A stretch of DNA of 64,000 bases from Chryseobacterium binzhouense (lineage in GTDB: Bacteria; Bacteroidota; Bacteroidia; Flavobacteriales; Weeksellaceae), in the NCBI RefSeq assembly GCF_007474545.1, contig NZ_VKOG01000001.1, forward strand, positions 124,001-188,000. The letters run 5' to 3'. Each line of letters begins with the position of its first letter. Within the stretch, counting starts at the first letter, position 1. The notes under the pieces are model-generated. The model was not told the DNA's origin. It made no database searches and worked only from the letters and a program-made list of their open reading frames with translations. Below are positions 8,535-16,454 of the stretch, piece after piece. A program made the translations under genes and the position numbers.

Positions 8535-8565
8535 AATCCATTCCAGTTCTTTTTGGAATGGATTT
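8535..8565. terminator. Bidirectional terminator between tnaA and the nitroreductase
   Basis: AATCCATTCCA (8535-8545) pairs perfectly with TGGAATGGATT (8554-8564), forming an 11-bp stem between two convergent genes. Confidence 0.75.
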
Positions 8566-8586
8566 ATTCTTTATGTGAAACAGCCT

Positions 8587-9219
8587 TTAATTCAACTCTG
8601 TAATAAAGTCTTCCTTAGATTTTCTTACTTTAGCCAAACCAGCCAGCCAGTCATTATCAGTATCTCTGTACCCTATTGGTAACAACAGAACACTTCTTAA
8701 ACCTTTCTCTTTCAAATTCAAAATTTCATCTACAGCTTCAGGTACAAAGCCTTCCATCGGCGTTGCATCTACCTCTTCAAAAGCTGCCGCAATAATTGCT
8801 GCTCCAAATGCGATGTAAGCCTGCTTTGCTGTGTGAATAAAATTTTCCTCAGCAGGTTTTGGCGGGTACATCTGCAAAAGCTGCTGTCTGTAGTTTTCCC
8901 AACCTTCATTTTTGAAACCTCTTATCTCATTCGTCAGATCAAACATTTTGTTGATTCTTTCTTCCGTATAATTATCCCACGCTGCAAAGACCAAAAGATG
9001 CGAACAGTCTGTAATCTGTGGCTGATTCCATGCATTGGGTTTAATTTTTTCCTTAATTTCCTGGTTTGTGATTACTATAATTTCAAAAGGCTGCAATCCG
9101 CTTGATGTAGGCGCTAATCTCGCCGCCTCCAATATTCTGTCTATTTTTTCCTGCGGTACTTTGTGTCCGTTCATTGCTTTTGTTGCAAATCTCCAGTTAA
9201 GTTTGTCTAATAATTCCAT
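8587..9219 (-). CDS. NAD(P)H-dependent nitroreductase family oxidoreductase
   Basis: The 210-residue flavoprotein has the FMN-binding N-terminus typical of NfsB-like enzymes (RFATKAMNG at about 10-18 and ARLAPTSSGLQPFEI at about 33-47). It also has the C-terminal glycine/Arg segment GLRSVLLLPIGYR. By family it reduces nitro compounds or quinones with NAD(P)H as a cytoplasmic dimer; the physiological substrate is unknown. Its upstream region holds a TAATTTTG box and TGTAACAAAA repeats (9241-9327) that may bind a regulator. Confidence 0.88.
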   Translation of the reverse strand: MELLDKLNWRFATKAMNGHKVPQEKIDRILEAARLAPTSSGLQPFEIIVITNQEIKEKIKPNAWNQPQITDCSHLLVFAAWDNYTEERINKMFDLTNEIRGFKNEGWENYRQQLLQMYPPKPAEENFIHTAKQAYIAFGAAIIAAAFEEVDATPMEGFVPEAVDEILNLKEKGLRSVLLLPIGYRDTDNDWLAGLAKVRKSKEDFITELN

Positions 9220-9240
9220 TATTTTAAAAAATTTTCAGGA

Positions 9241-9327
9241 CAAAATTATATCAAACAACTGTAACAAAAGCGATAAATTCTAATTTGAATAATTGTTAAA
9301 ATCTATAATGTAACAAAATCAGTTACA
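9241..9327 (-). promoter_or_regulatory. Nitroreductase promoter with a repeated operator-like site
   Basis: On the minus strand TAATTTTG (9241-9248) fits TANNTTTG. The decamer TGTAACAAAA (plus strand) occurs twice, at 9260-9269 and 9309-9318. The second copy is part of the palindrome TGTAAC-N7-GTTACA (9309-9327). The first copy covers the -33 region, where a repressor would act. Confidence 0.4.
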
Positions 9328-9333
9328 CTTGAA

Positions 9334-10554
9334 CTACGACAGCATTTTTTTAGCTTTTTTAACTCCTTCAACCAACAGATCAATCTCATTAAAAGTATTA
9401 TAAACTGCAAAACTTGCCCTTACTGTTCCGGCAATATTCAGAAAACTCATGATAGGCTGAGTGCAGTGATGACCGGTTCTTACAGCAACACCCATTTTAT
9501 CAAGGATCATCCCTACATCAGACGAAATACCAATTCCGTCCAGATTAAATGAAACAACACCTGTTCTTGTGGCTTTTTCGCCATATACTTTCAGATCTTC
9601 AATTTCCAGAAGCTGTCTCTGCGCATAATCAAGCAGTGCATTTTCATGATTCTGAATATTCTGATGTCCAACTTTTTCAATGAAATCAACGGCTGCTCCC
9701 AAAGCAATATTCCCTCCGACATTTGGAGTTCCTGCTTCATATTTAAATGGAAGTCCCGCATAAGTAGTTCCATCAAAAGAACAAGTTGCAATCATTTCAC
9801 CACCTCCGTGAAAAGGCGGAAGTTTTTCCAGAATATTTTCTTTTCCGTATAAAATTCCGGTTCCCATCGGAGCATACATTTTGTGACCTGAAAACACAAA
9901 AAAGTCACAATCAAGTGCCTGAACATCAATTTGAAAATGCGGAGCTGACTGAGCGCCGTCAATCACAATATAAGCATCAGAATTAGCTCTTGTTCTGGCA
10001 ATGATTTCTTCAACAGGATTTACAATTCCCAATGCATTGGAAACCTGATTTACTGAAACCACTTTTGTTTTTTCGCTCAAAAACTGATCTAAAAAGTCCA
10101 GCTGAAGAACTCCGTTTTCATCCATAGGAATCACTCTCAGTTTCGCACCGGTTCTTTCACAAAGCAATTGCCATGGAACGATGTTTGAGTGATGCTCAAG
10201 ATGCGAAATTATAATCTCATCATCTTTTTTCAATTCTGATGTTAAAATATAAGAGATAAGATTGATTCCTTCTGTAGTGCCTTTGGTAAAGATTACTTCA
10301 AAATCATGTTTCGCATTGATGAATTTTTGAATTTTTCTTCTTGAAAGTTCCATTTCTTCGGTAGCCAATTGGCTCAAAGTATGGATTCCGCGGTGTACAT
10401 TGGCATTAAGCTCGGTATAATATTTTGTCCAGACCTGCAAAACTGAATCCGGTTTCTGGGACGTTGCTGCATTGTCTAAGTAAACCAATGGCTTACCATT
10501 CACTTCCTGATTTAATATAGAAAACTGACTTCTGATTTCCTGAATGTCAAACAT
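9334..10554 (-). CDS. sufS: SufS-type cysteine desulfurase
   Basis: The 406-residue fold-type I PLP enzyme has the family landmarks of group II desulfurases: YLDNAATSQKP (about 25-35), the PLP lysine in SGHKMYAP (about 226) and the catalytic cysteine in RTGHHCTQP (about 362). It takes sulfur from cysteine for Fe-S cluster assembly, normally handing it to SufE/SufU and the SufBCD scaffold. It stands alone here: sufB, sufC and sufD are some 31 kb away on the other strand, and no sufE is seen in the window. A TAAATTTG box lies 42 bp before the start (10596-10603). Confidence 0.95.
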   Translation of the reverse strand: MFDIQEIRSQFSILNQEVNGKPLVYLDNAATSQKPDSVLQVWTKYYTELNANVHRGIHTLSQLATEEMELSRRKIQKFINAKHDFEVIFTKGTTEGINLISYILTSELKKDDEIIISHLEHHSNIVPWQLLCERTGAKLRVIPMDENGVLQLDFLDQFLSEKTKVVSVNQVSNALGIVNPVEEIIARTRANSDAYIVIDGAQSAPHFQIDVQALDCDFFVFSGHKMYAPMGTGILYGKENILEKLPPFHGGGEMIATCSFDGTTYAGLPFKYEAGTPNVGGNIALGAAVDFIEKVGHQNIQNHENALLDYAQRQLLEIEDLKVYGEKATRTGVVSFNLDGIGISSDVGMILDKMGVAVRTGHHCTQPIMSFLNIAGTVRASFAVYNTFNEIDLLVEGVKKAKKMLS

Positions 10555-10652
10555 TGTAAATAAAATTTATGATAGATCCCTTATTTAGAACCCTTCAAAT
10601 TTACGGCTTTTTTTTCGTAACCTCAGTTTATAACATCTATTTGATTCATAAA

Positions 10653-10678
10653 AAAACCTGAAGATTTCTTCAGGTTTT
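10653..10678 (-). terminator. Terminator of the zinc metallopeptidase gene
   Basis: The inverted repeat AAAACCTGAAGA / TCTTCAGGTTTT has a two-base loop and begins four bases after the stop codon; T-rich on the minus strand. Confidence 0.8.
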
Positions 10679-10681
10679 ATA

Positions 10682-11542
10682 TTATCTTATCAACTGGCGA
10701 AATGTATCACCTTGCTGTATATCTCCGGAATTATATCCTTTCATAAACCATTCTTTACGCTGTGCGGATGAACCATGGGTAAAGCTTTCCTGATTTACAT
10801 ATCCCTGCGATCTCCTCTGGATATTATCATCACCAACCGCTTCGGCTGCATCTATTGCGGATTGTATATCTCCAGCTTCTAAAATCTGTTTATTTGTATC
10901 AGTTTTTTTTGCCCATAATCCAGCGTAGAAATCTGCCTGAAGTTCTGTTGCTACAGAAATCATATTTAATTGTGCTTCAGAATACCTTCCGCTTCGTCTT
11001 GCTTGATCTGTTTTATCTAAAGTTCCTAATAGATTTTGAACGTGATGTCCCACCTCATGAGCCAAAACATAAGCTACAGTAAACTCTGTAACTTTTGCTC
11101 CAAATCTTTGCTGAAGTTCATTAAAAAAACTCATATCCATATATATTGATTGATCAGCTGGACAATAAAAAGGTCCCATAGCAGACTGTGCTGTTCCACA
11201 CTCTGAAGCTGTATTATTTTCAAATAAGATGATTTTAGGCTTTTGGTACACCATTCCGTTTTCTTTGAAAATTTGATCCCAAGTAACTATGTTCCATTTT
11301 CCCATCATATCTACCATTTCACCAATTTTCTGTTCATTAACTGTAAGTTCTCTTTTTTCACCATAACTGGATGTTTGTGATGAAGAGCTATTAGAATTTA
11401 GAATTGCAGAGGGATCACCACCTAAAAAGAATACTATTGCTGCTATTATTATTGTTCCTAGTCCACCGCCAACTATTACACCTCCACTTGATTTTCCTCT
11501 TCGATCGTCAACATTACCCCCTCTATCGTTTGTCCATTTCAT
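10682..11542 (-). CDS. Neutral zinc metallopeptidase (YpfJ/KPN_02809 family)
   Basis: The 286-residue protein starts with the family signature MKWTNDRGGNVDDRRG. One membrane helix follows (about 20-42), then a Ser-rich linker and a periplasmic peptidase domain with the zinc motif HEVGHHVQ (about 160-167) and the downstream metal-ligand region ELQADFYAGLW. The C-terminal FTHGSSAQRKEWFMKGY is also conserved in the family. The substrate is not known for any member I can name. Two partial copies of its N-terminal signature lie immediately upstream, in a double-glycine peptide (11731-11937) and in a chimeric remnant (11988-12161). Confidence 0.92.
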   Translation of the reverse strand: MKWTNDRGGNVDDRRGKSSGGVIVGGGLGTIIIAAIVFFLGGDPSAILNSNSSSSQTSSYGEKRELTVNEQKIGEMVDMMGKWNIVTWDQIFKENGMVYQKPKIILFENNTASECGTAQSAMGPFYCPADQSIYMDMSFFNELQQRFGAKVTEFTVAYVLAHEVGHHVQNLLGTLDKTDQARRSGRYSEAQLNMISVATELQADFYAGLWAKKTDTNKQILEAGDIQSAIDAAEAVGDDNIQRRSQGYVNQESFTHGSSAQRKEWFMKGYNSGDIQQGDTFRQLIR

Positions 11543-11580
11543 AACATGTAAATTTAAAATAATTACTATCCTTTAAATAT

Positions 11581-11614
11581 AAAAAAAATTTCTTTTAAAA
11601 ATTAAAAGAAATTT
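11581..11614 (-). terminator. Probable terminator of the GG-leader peptide gene
   Basis: AAATTTCTTTTAA (11586-11598) pairs perfectly with TTAAAAGAAATTT (11602-11614). On the minus strand it is followed by a run of T. The stem is nearly all A-T, so it is weak. Confidence 0.5.
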
Positions 11615-11730
11615 CTTGATTTTTTTTAAGTATTCTTAACACTAAAGTTAAAAAAAGAATTTTAACATTTTTGTCATTAGAATAGTTATTAGTGATAAAT
11701 TCGATTTAAAATTTATTAATTTATTAATGT

Positions 11731-11937
11731 TTAATATAGTACTGTGTATGATGTACATGTTTTAAGTATACAACAAGGGGCTATAGGAGTTGGACCATTT
11801 ACCAATATAGTAGAACCTCTTCTGTCCTCAACATTACAACTCCTATCTTTCGTCCATCTCAATCCTCCTGTAATTGTTTTCAATTCTTCTCTTGAAAATT
11901 TCACAGCTTTTCCTTTTAATTTTTCTAAATTTTTCAT
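11731..11937 (-). CDS. Double-glycine leader peptide with metallopeptidase-like core
   Basis: From the ATG at 11937 the product is 68 residues. Residues 1-25 form a classic double-glycine leader (MKNLEKLKG, then FSREELKTITGG), the type removed by C39 peptidase ABC exporters and common in small Bacteroidota peptides. The core begins LRWTKDRSCNVEDRRGS, which closely matches the conserved N-terminus of the neighbouring zinc metallopeptidase (MKWTNDRGGNVDDRRG). It ends with a Cys-rich tail (PCCILKTCTSY). No exporter or modification enzyme is adjacent. A longer start at 11976 would add 13 residues before the leader and is less likely. It could be a secreted peptide or a recombination product; expression is unproven. 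Confidence 0.65.
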   Translation of the reverse strand: MKNLEKLKGKAVKFSREELKTITGGLRWTKDRSCNVEDRRGSTILVNGPTPIAPCCILKTCTSYTVLY

Positions 11938-11987
11938 TTGTAAATTTTTTAAATAAAATTGATAATTTGTTTTCACTAATTTATGGA

Positions 11988-12161
11988 TTAATATTGGTTA
12001 AATAAAATTAAAATCCAATATTTCCTTTCACACCAGAAAGATTCTTTTTGAAATCTATCATTTGTAAGGCAGTAATGGCAGCTTCTACCCCCCTTTGTTA
12101 TCCCTCCACCAGAACCACGCCTGTCATCCACATTATCACCTCTGTCATTTGTCCATTTCAT
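11988..12161 (-). pseudogene. Chimeric remnant: metallopeptidase 5' end joined to ribH 3' end
   Basis: An open frame of 57 codons starts with ATG at 12161. Its first 20 residues (MKWTNDRGDNVDDRRGSGGG) are a paralogue of the neighbouring metallopeptidase N-terminus. At about 12100 the DNA switches to a near-identical copy of the ribH 3' end (12011-12100 against 14522-14609: four substitutions and two extra C in a C-tract). The ribH part is read out of frame, so the tail is nonsense. Neither parent domain is complete. I treat it as a fossil of a duplication, though the short frame could still be translated. Confidence 0.75.
12011..12100. repeat. Direct repeat copy A of the ribH 3' end
   Basis: This 90-bp segment matches 14522-14609 (the last coding bases of ribH) with four mismatches and a 2-base insertion, in the same orientation. 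Identity ends abruptly after GTTA at 12100/14609. Together the copies bracket the sulfatase gene. Confidence 0.85.
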
Positions 12162-12239
12162 AGTTGTATTTTTAATTTATTGGTAAATTTAAAAATTAAA
12201 TACATACAACGTATCGGCATTGCAATATTTTATAAATTT

Positions 12240-14324
12240 TTAGCGGTTAAGCAGATTTTTTTTGAGCCAGTAAGATGTAGACTGATATGCAGAAATAGCG
12301 GCATAAACGGTGTTTTTATTCTGATTTTTTTCTTTTAGTTCTATTTCGTTAAAAGTACTGTCAAACTCTTGTGCTAAATTATTTTTTTGCTGAATAAGAG
12401 CATATTGCTTTATTTTTCTTACAGGAGAAATAATTGTTAAATAATTATCCTTCACAAAACCCAGATCTTCATAAGTAGCTATGTACGCTCTCGGCTGAAA
12501 TTCTTTGCTAAAAACATTCTGCCCTAAAAATTTGGATTCATAATCAAAATTCAGTAGTCCGAAAACAGTAGGCATTACATCAATCTGAGACATGATTTTG
12601 GTGAATGTTTGAGGCTGAATAAAACCTTCCGAAAAAACCATGGCAGGAATTCTGTATTTATCCATCGGAAGCTCTGTATCTCCTGCACTTGAAGCACAGT
12701 GATCGGCAATGATTACAAAAACCGTATTCTTGTACCAGTCTTGCTTTTTTGCCATCTCGAAAAATTTTCTCAGTGCATAATCTGTGTACTTTACTCCTCC
12801 TTCACGTGACTTTACATTTCCTGGAATATCAATTTTTCCGTCAGGATAAGTAAACGGGCGGTGATTGGAAACCGTCATCCAGTGATTAAAAAACGGCTTT
12901 CCTGATTTTGATTCTGTATTCATCGTCTGAATTGCCTTTTTAGCCATATCTTCATCTGCAACACCCCAAACATTGGCAAAAGAAATTTCTTCAGGTTTAA
13001 AATTATTTCTGTCTACAATATCATAGCCATTTCCTTCAAAAAAATCCTGCATGTTGTCAAAATAACTATATCCTCCATATAAAAATTTCACGTCATAACC
13101 TTTTGATCTGAAAACACTTCCTGTAGTAAATTTATTTTTATTATTTTCTCTTTTAATGATGCTTTCTCCCGCTGTAGGGGGAATACAGAGCGTCAATGCT
13201 TCCAGACCGCGAACTGTTCTGTTTCCTGTTGCATAAAGATTGGTAAACATTAAAGATTTATCTGCCAAACTATCTAGAAAAGGTGTGATCTTTTGGGTAT
13301 TTCCATAATGTTCCAAAAAATTTGCAGATAAGCTTTCAACAGAAATCAAAACAACATTTTTCTTTAGTTCCGGCTGATCAGAAATCATATTTCTCTCGAG
13401 AACAGGCGATGAAAACTGATTTAAAAAGCTTTTTTCTGCCTGACTTTCGTTGATTGCGGGATAAAACTGAAAATAATCCAGTTCATTATGAGTAAAAGCC
13501 CAATAGAATTTCGGAAGCCCATTCGCTTCAATTTCTTCTTCAAAGACACTGTCTCCTTTTATTTTAGTTGTAAAATTTAAACCTAAAAAACTTACCAAAA
13601 TTAAACTGCCGAATGAACCCAGCAAAATAAATTTCAGTTTTAGAGATGGAAGTTGTAAAAGTTCTCTGTAAGTTTTTTTATAAATGAAGCCTGCAACACC
13701 TAAAGTCACGATAAAAATTACGGAAAATAATGGTATAACGGGATAACTCTCCATAATGTTCCCAATCACTTCATTGGTGTAAATAAGATAATCTACAGCA
13801 ATAAAATTGTATCTCACCCCAAATTCATTATAAAAAAAGTATTCGCTTACCGCATTGAAGACTATAAGCAGGACATACAGAAAAACCGTTATGAAATACA
13901 ATCTATTTCTTATTTTTACACGATAATTTGGCAGAAAAAGCATTAATCCGGTGCAGATAATCTTCAATCCGACAAAAGCCAAAGCAATTTCCGCAACAGA
14001 TCCTCCATATTGTTTGAAAATATTATTCGGAATAAACAGAATGTATAAGAAAAACAGTATCAAAATTCCTAAAACGATCTGTCCGTATGGCTTTTTGTAT
14101 CTTGAATCTGACAAAAACAGTAAATACAATACCAGAACAGTACTTGCTAAAACAAATACCAAAACATCATTTACAAATCCTACAAGAATTATTTTAAGAA
14201 CTTCCAGTATACCAAAACTTGCTGTAGTAATGGGATGAAATAAAAAAACAATTCTGATGATTAAAGATATAATTACATAAAAAGCTGCCAGATAAAGGAA
14301 TGGTTTTATTTTATTAATAGTCAT
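12240..14324 (-). CDS. LTA synthase family sulfatase-like membrane enzyme
   Basis: The 694-residue protein has about five N-terminal membrane helices (residues 1-240) and a large periplasmic domain of the alkaline phosphatase/sulfatase fold. Metal and nucleophile sites are visible: NVVLISVESLSANF (about 325-338, Glu as metal ligand), TGNRTVRGLEAL (about 365-376, Thr nucleophile) and VIIADHCASS (about 541-550). This is the layout of lipoteichoic acid synthase/phosphoglycerol transferases. In a Gram-negative flavobacterium it more likely adds phosphoglycerol or phosphoethanolamine-type groups to a glycan or lipid; the acceptor is unknown. It is flanked by the 88-90 bp ribH direct repeats. A TATTTTTG box lies upstream (14348-14355, minus). 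Confidence 0.85.
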   Translation of the reverse strand: MTINKIKPFLYLAAFYVIISLIIRIVFLFHPITTASFGILEVLKIILVGFVNDVLVFVLASTVLVLYLLFLSDSRYKKPYGQIVLGILILFFLYILFIPNNIFKQYGGSVAEIALAFVGLKIICTGLMLFLPNYRVKIRNRLYFITVFLYVLLIVFNAVSEYFFYNEFGVRYNFIAVDYLIYTNEVIGNIMESYPVIPLFSVIFIVTLGVAGFIYKKTYRELLQLPSLKLKFILLGSFGSLILVSFLGLNFTTKIKGDSVFEEEIEANGLPKFYWAFTHNELDYFQFYPAINESQAEKSFLNQFSSPVLERNMISDQPELKKNVVLISVESLSANFLEHYGNTQKITPFLDSLADKSLMFTNLYATGNRTVRGLEALTLCIPPTAGESIIKRENNKNKFTTGSVFRSKGYDVKFLYGGYSYFDNMQDFFEGNGYDIVDRNNFKPEEISFANVWGVADEDMAKKAIQTMNTESKSGKPFFNHWMTVSNHRPFTYPDGKIDIPGNVKSREGGVKYTDYALRKFFEMAKKQDWYKNTVFVIIADHCASSAGDTELPMDKYRIPAMVFSEGFIQPQTFTKIMSQIDVMPTVFGLLNFDYESKFLGQNVFSKEFQPRAYIATYEDLGFVKDNYLTIISPVRKIKQYALIQQKNNLAQEFDSTFNEIELKEKNQNKNTVYAAISAYQSTSYWLKKNLLNR

Positions 14325-14460
14325 AGTTATCAGTTAAAATATTATTGCAAAAATAACTATTTGGCAGCACTGATAAATATAACTGCTATCATTTCTATAA
14401 AAAATGAAAAGTTTATAAATATTCTAAATAATTTTATGAATCTGGTAATCTAATTATTTA

Positions 14461-14490
14461 AAAAAAAAGAGCTATTTTTCAATAGCTCTT
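14461..14490 (-). terminator. Terminator of the ribH operon
   Basis: AAGAGCTATT / AATAGCTCTT with loop TTTC forms a perfect 10-bp stem. It is followed on the minus strand by eight T residues, 20 bases after the ribH stop. Confidence 0.85.
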
Positions 14491-14509
14491 AAATATTATT
14501 ATCTTAGAA

Positions 14510-15028
14510 TTACGAATTTCCAAATCCAATGTTTCCTTTTGCACCAGAAAGATTCTTTTTGAAATCTATCATTTGTAAGGCAGTAACGGCAGCTTCTACC
14601 CCTTTGTTACCTAAATCGCCTCCGCTCCTTGCGATAGACTGTTCTTTGGTGTCATCGGTAAGTACACAAAAAACAGTTGGTGTATCGGTCATAATATTAC
14701 AGTCTTTAATTCCCTGGGCAACTGCAGAACAAACGAAATCAAAATGCGGGGTTTCTCCGCGGATTACGCAGCCAATGGCAATTACCGCATCAAATTTCCG
14801 TTCTTTACAAAGCTGCATGCTTGCATAGCTTAGTTCAAAAGCTCCGGGAACAGAAAACTGTTTTATATTTTTTGCTTTTACCCCTTCTTTTTCAAGGATT
14901 TCCAAAGCTGCATCACGAAGATTGTAGGTTACAAAGTCATTCCACTCAGAAAAAACAATGCCGATAGAAAAATCTTCGGCATTGGATATATGAAGTGGCT
15001 TGTAATCTGAAAGATTAACTGTTGCCAT
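14510..15028 (-). CDS. ribH: 6,7-dimethyl-8-ribityllumazine synthase
   Basis: The 172-residue protein carries the lumazine synthase landmarks: FSEWNDFV near 27-34 (substrate-binding Trp), VPGAFELSYA (about 60-69), AIGCVIRGETPHFDFVC (about 83-99, with the phosphate-binding and catalytic His region) and the C-terminal KGVEAAVTALQM. It condenses the pyrimidinedione with the dihydroxybutanone phosphate in riboflavin synthesis, in the cytoplasm as a large oligomer. It lies three bases after the YfgM-like gene and is probably co-transcribed. Its last 88 bp recur at 12011-12100. Confidence 0.97.
   Translation of the reverse strand: MATVNLSDYKPLHISNAEDFSIGIVFSEWNDFVTYNLRDAALEILEKEGVKAKNIKQFSVPGAFELSYASMQLCKERKFDAVIAIGCVIRGETPHFDFVCSAVAQGIKDCNIMTDTPTVFCVLTDDTKEQSIARSGGDLGNKGVEAAVTALQMIDFKKNLSGAKGNIGFGNS
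14522..14609. repeat. Direct repeat copy B (within the ribH 3' end)
   Basis: This is the parental copy of the segment duplicated at 12011-12100, located inside the intact ribH coding region. Confidence 0.85.
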
Positions 15029-15031
15029 ATT

Positions 15032-15742
15032 TTAGTTTAAGTATTTAGCCATTTCAATATAAGAATCAGACATTCCGTTGTCATAATCCTGATATTTTTC
15101 GTCAATTGTAGTAAAATATTTTTTAGCTTCAGCATTTTTTTTCATTCCTAAAGCTAAAATACCAGCTTTTCTAGTGAAAAAATATGAAGTATAAGGATCT
15201 TCTGCTGCTGAAGCCGCTTTATCCAATAAAGACAATGCTTCATCATTTTTATTAAGACCGGATTTGGCATCTGCCATTGCAGCATACTTCATAGCCATCA
15301 ATGTCTTGTTGTCTGAAGAAAATTTATCCAACAGATCATAGGCTTCCTGAAATTTCCCTTCTTTAAATTTGATAAGACCAGCATTGTAAGCCGCCAATTT
15401 ACCAACATCCGTTGAAGAATATTCTTTATAGGTTCCCATAAAACCAGGATTAGCGGCAGATTTACCTCCTAAAGCTTCTTTATCTTTACCTTCCGTAAGA
15501 TTTTTCTGCGCCGCAAGGTAAGTTTTTACTGCTTCTGCATTTTTCGGAGCTACTATAAATTGCTGGTACCCAAAATAACCTAAAACGCCCACCACCAAAC
15601 CAATAAAAACGGCACTTAGTGGTTTCTGATATTTCTCCAGGAATTTTTCTGTATTTAAAGCTTCTCTGTCAAGATCTTTAAAAAACTCTACTGTTTCTTT
15701 TCCTTCCAGCTCTTCCTGAGCATTTTTTCCCAATTTTGCCAT
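15032..15742 (-). CDS. YfgM-like TPR membrane protein
   Basis: The 236-residue protein has a charged cytoplasmic N-terminus and a single membrane helix (about 43-65, SAVFIGLVVGVLGYFGYQQF). A periplasmic helical domain with TPR-like pairs follows (LAAYNAGLIKFKEGKFQEAY, about 127-146). This matches the YfgM/tetratricopeptide family, which in E. coli associates with the Sec translocon and periplasmic chaperones. It is the first gene of an operon with ribH, spaced three bases apart, and has a complete promoter upstream (15764-15793). Confidence 0.8.
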   Translation of the reverse strand: MAKLGKNAQEELEGKETVEFFKDLDREALNTEKFLEKYQKPLSAVFIGLVVGVLGYFGYQQFIVAPKNAEAVKTYLAAQKNLTEGKDKEALGGKSAANPGFMGTYKEYSSTDVGKLAAYNAGLIKFKEGKFQEAYDLLDKFSSDNKTLMAMKYAAMADAKSGLNKNDEALSLLDKAASAAEDPYTSYFFTRKAGILALGMKKNAEAKKYFTTIDEKYQDYDNGMSDSYIEMAKYLN

Positions 15743-15763
15743 AAATTCTTAAAAATTGAACTG

Positions 15764-15793
15764 CAAATTTAATTGTTTCTGAATGATTTACAA
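15764..15793 (-). promoter_or_regulatory. Promoter for the YfgM-like gene and ribH
   Basis: On the minus strand TTG (15791-15793), a 19-base spacer and TAAATTTG (15764-15771) give a full match to the flavobacterial consensus, 22 bp before the start codon. Confidence 0.75.
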
Positions 15794-15913
15794 AATGTTT
15801 ATTTGTATTATTAATAAATGTCTTGAAATAATTGAAAATCTTTTGAAACAATCATAAATGATAATATTTCTTATAATATTTTTCTTTCTCAGATTTATAT
15901 TAATCCGGACTGA

Positions 15914-16450
15914 TCAATATTGCAGAATACTGTAAATATCAGCGCCAAACTTTCGGAGTTTTTCTTCACCATTAAGATCTTTTAAGCCAATTAAAAAACT
16001 GAACTGTACTACATCTGCACCTTGCTTTTGGACAAGTTTTGCGGCAGCCTCTGTTGTACCGCCTGTTGCTAAAAGATCATCGTGAATTAAAACTTTTTGT
16101 CCTTTTTTTATCTGACCTTCTCTGGTTTCTATTTCTGCACTGCCATATTCAAGATCATATTTTTCTGAAATAACCGGAGGTGGAAGTTTACCTTTTTTTC
16201 TGATCAAAACAAAAGGCACATCCAAAGCAACAGCAACAGCAATCCCGAACAGATAACCACGGCTTTCTATTCCGCATACTGCATCTACTTTGCCTCTGCT
16301 GAATTTTACAAGATCCGCTATTACATCTTCGTACAATTTTGGGTCTAAAAATATCGGTGAAATATCTTTAAACTGAATTCCGGGAATCGGAAAATCGGGT
16401 ATATTTTCTATTGTTGCTTCAAGTCTCTTAATGAGCTGCTCAGATGCCAT
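15914..16450 (-). CDS. apt: Adenine phosphoribosyltransferase
   Basis: The 178-residue type I phosphoribosyltransferase has the PRPP-binding loop VLIHDDLLATGGTT (about 119-132). It also has the adenine-site N-terminus (IPDFPIPGIQFKDISPIF, about 17-34) and ESRGYLFG (about 62-69). It salvages adenine to AMP in the cytoplasm. It starts four bases after the stop of the lipoprotein gene 16455-17639, so they appear to form one transcription unit although no functional link is obvious. Confidence 0.97.
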   Translation of the reverse strand: MASEQLIKRLEATIENIPDFPIPGIQFKDISPIFLDPKLYEDVIADLVKFSRGKVDAVCGIESRGYLFGIAVAVALDVPFVLIRKKGKLPPPVISEKYDLEYGSAEIETREGQIKKGQKVLIHDDLLATGGTTEAAAKLVQKQGADVVQFSFLIGLKDLNGEEKLRKFGADIYSILQY

Positions 16451-16454
16451 ACTT

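Noticed and set aside
11938..11976. A 13-residue longer start for the double-glycine peptide
   Set aside because: GG leaders begin close to the MKNLEKL-type motif; the extra residues are unlike any leader.
12048..12338. A 96-codon plus-strand frame across the ribH repeat and the sulfatase end
   Set aside because: It is antisense to the chimeric remnant and the sulfatase gene and shows no family features.
12011..14609. An integrated element with attL/attR at ribH
   Set aside because: Direct repeats are present, but no integrase, excisionase or mobility gene lies between them; a tandem duplication explains the junction better.
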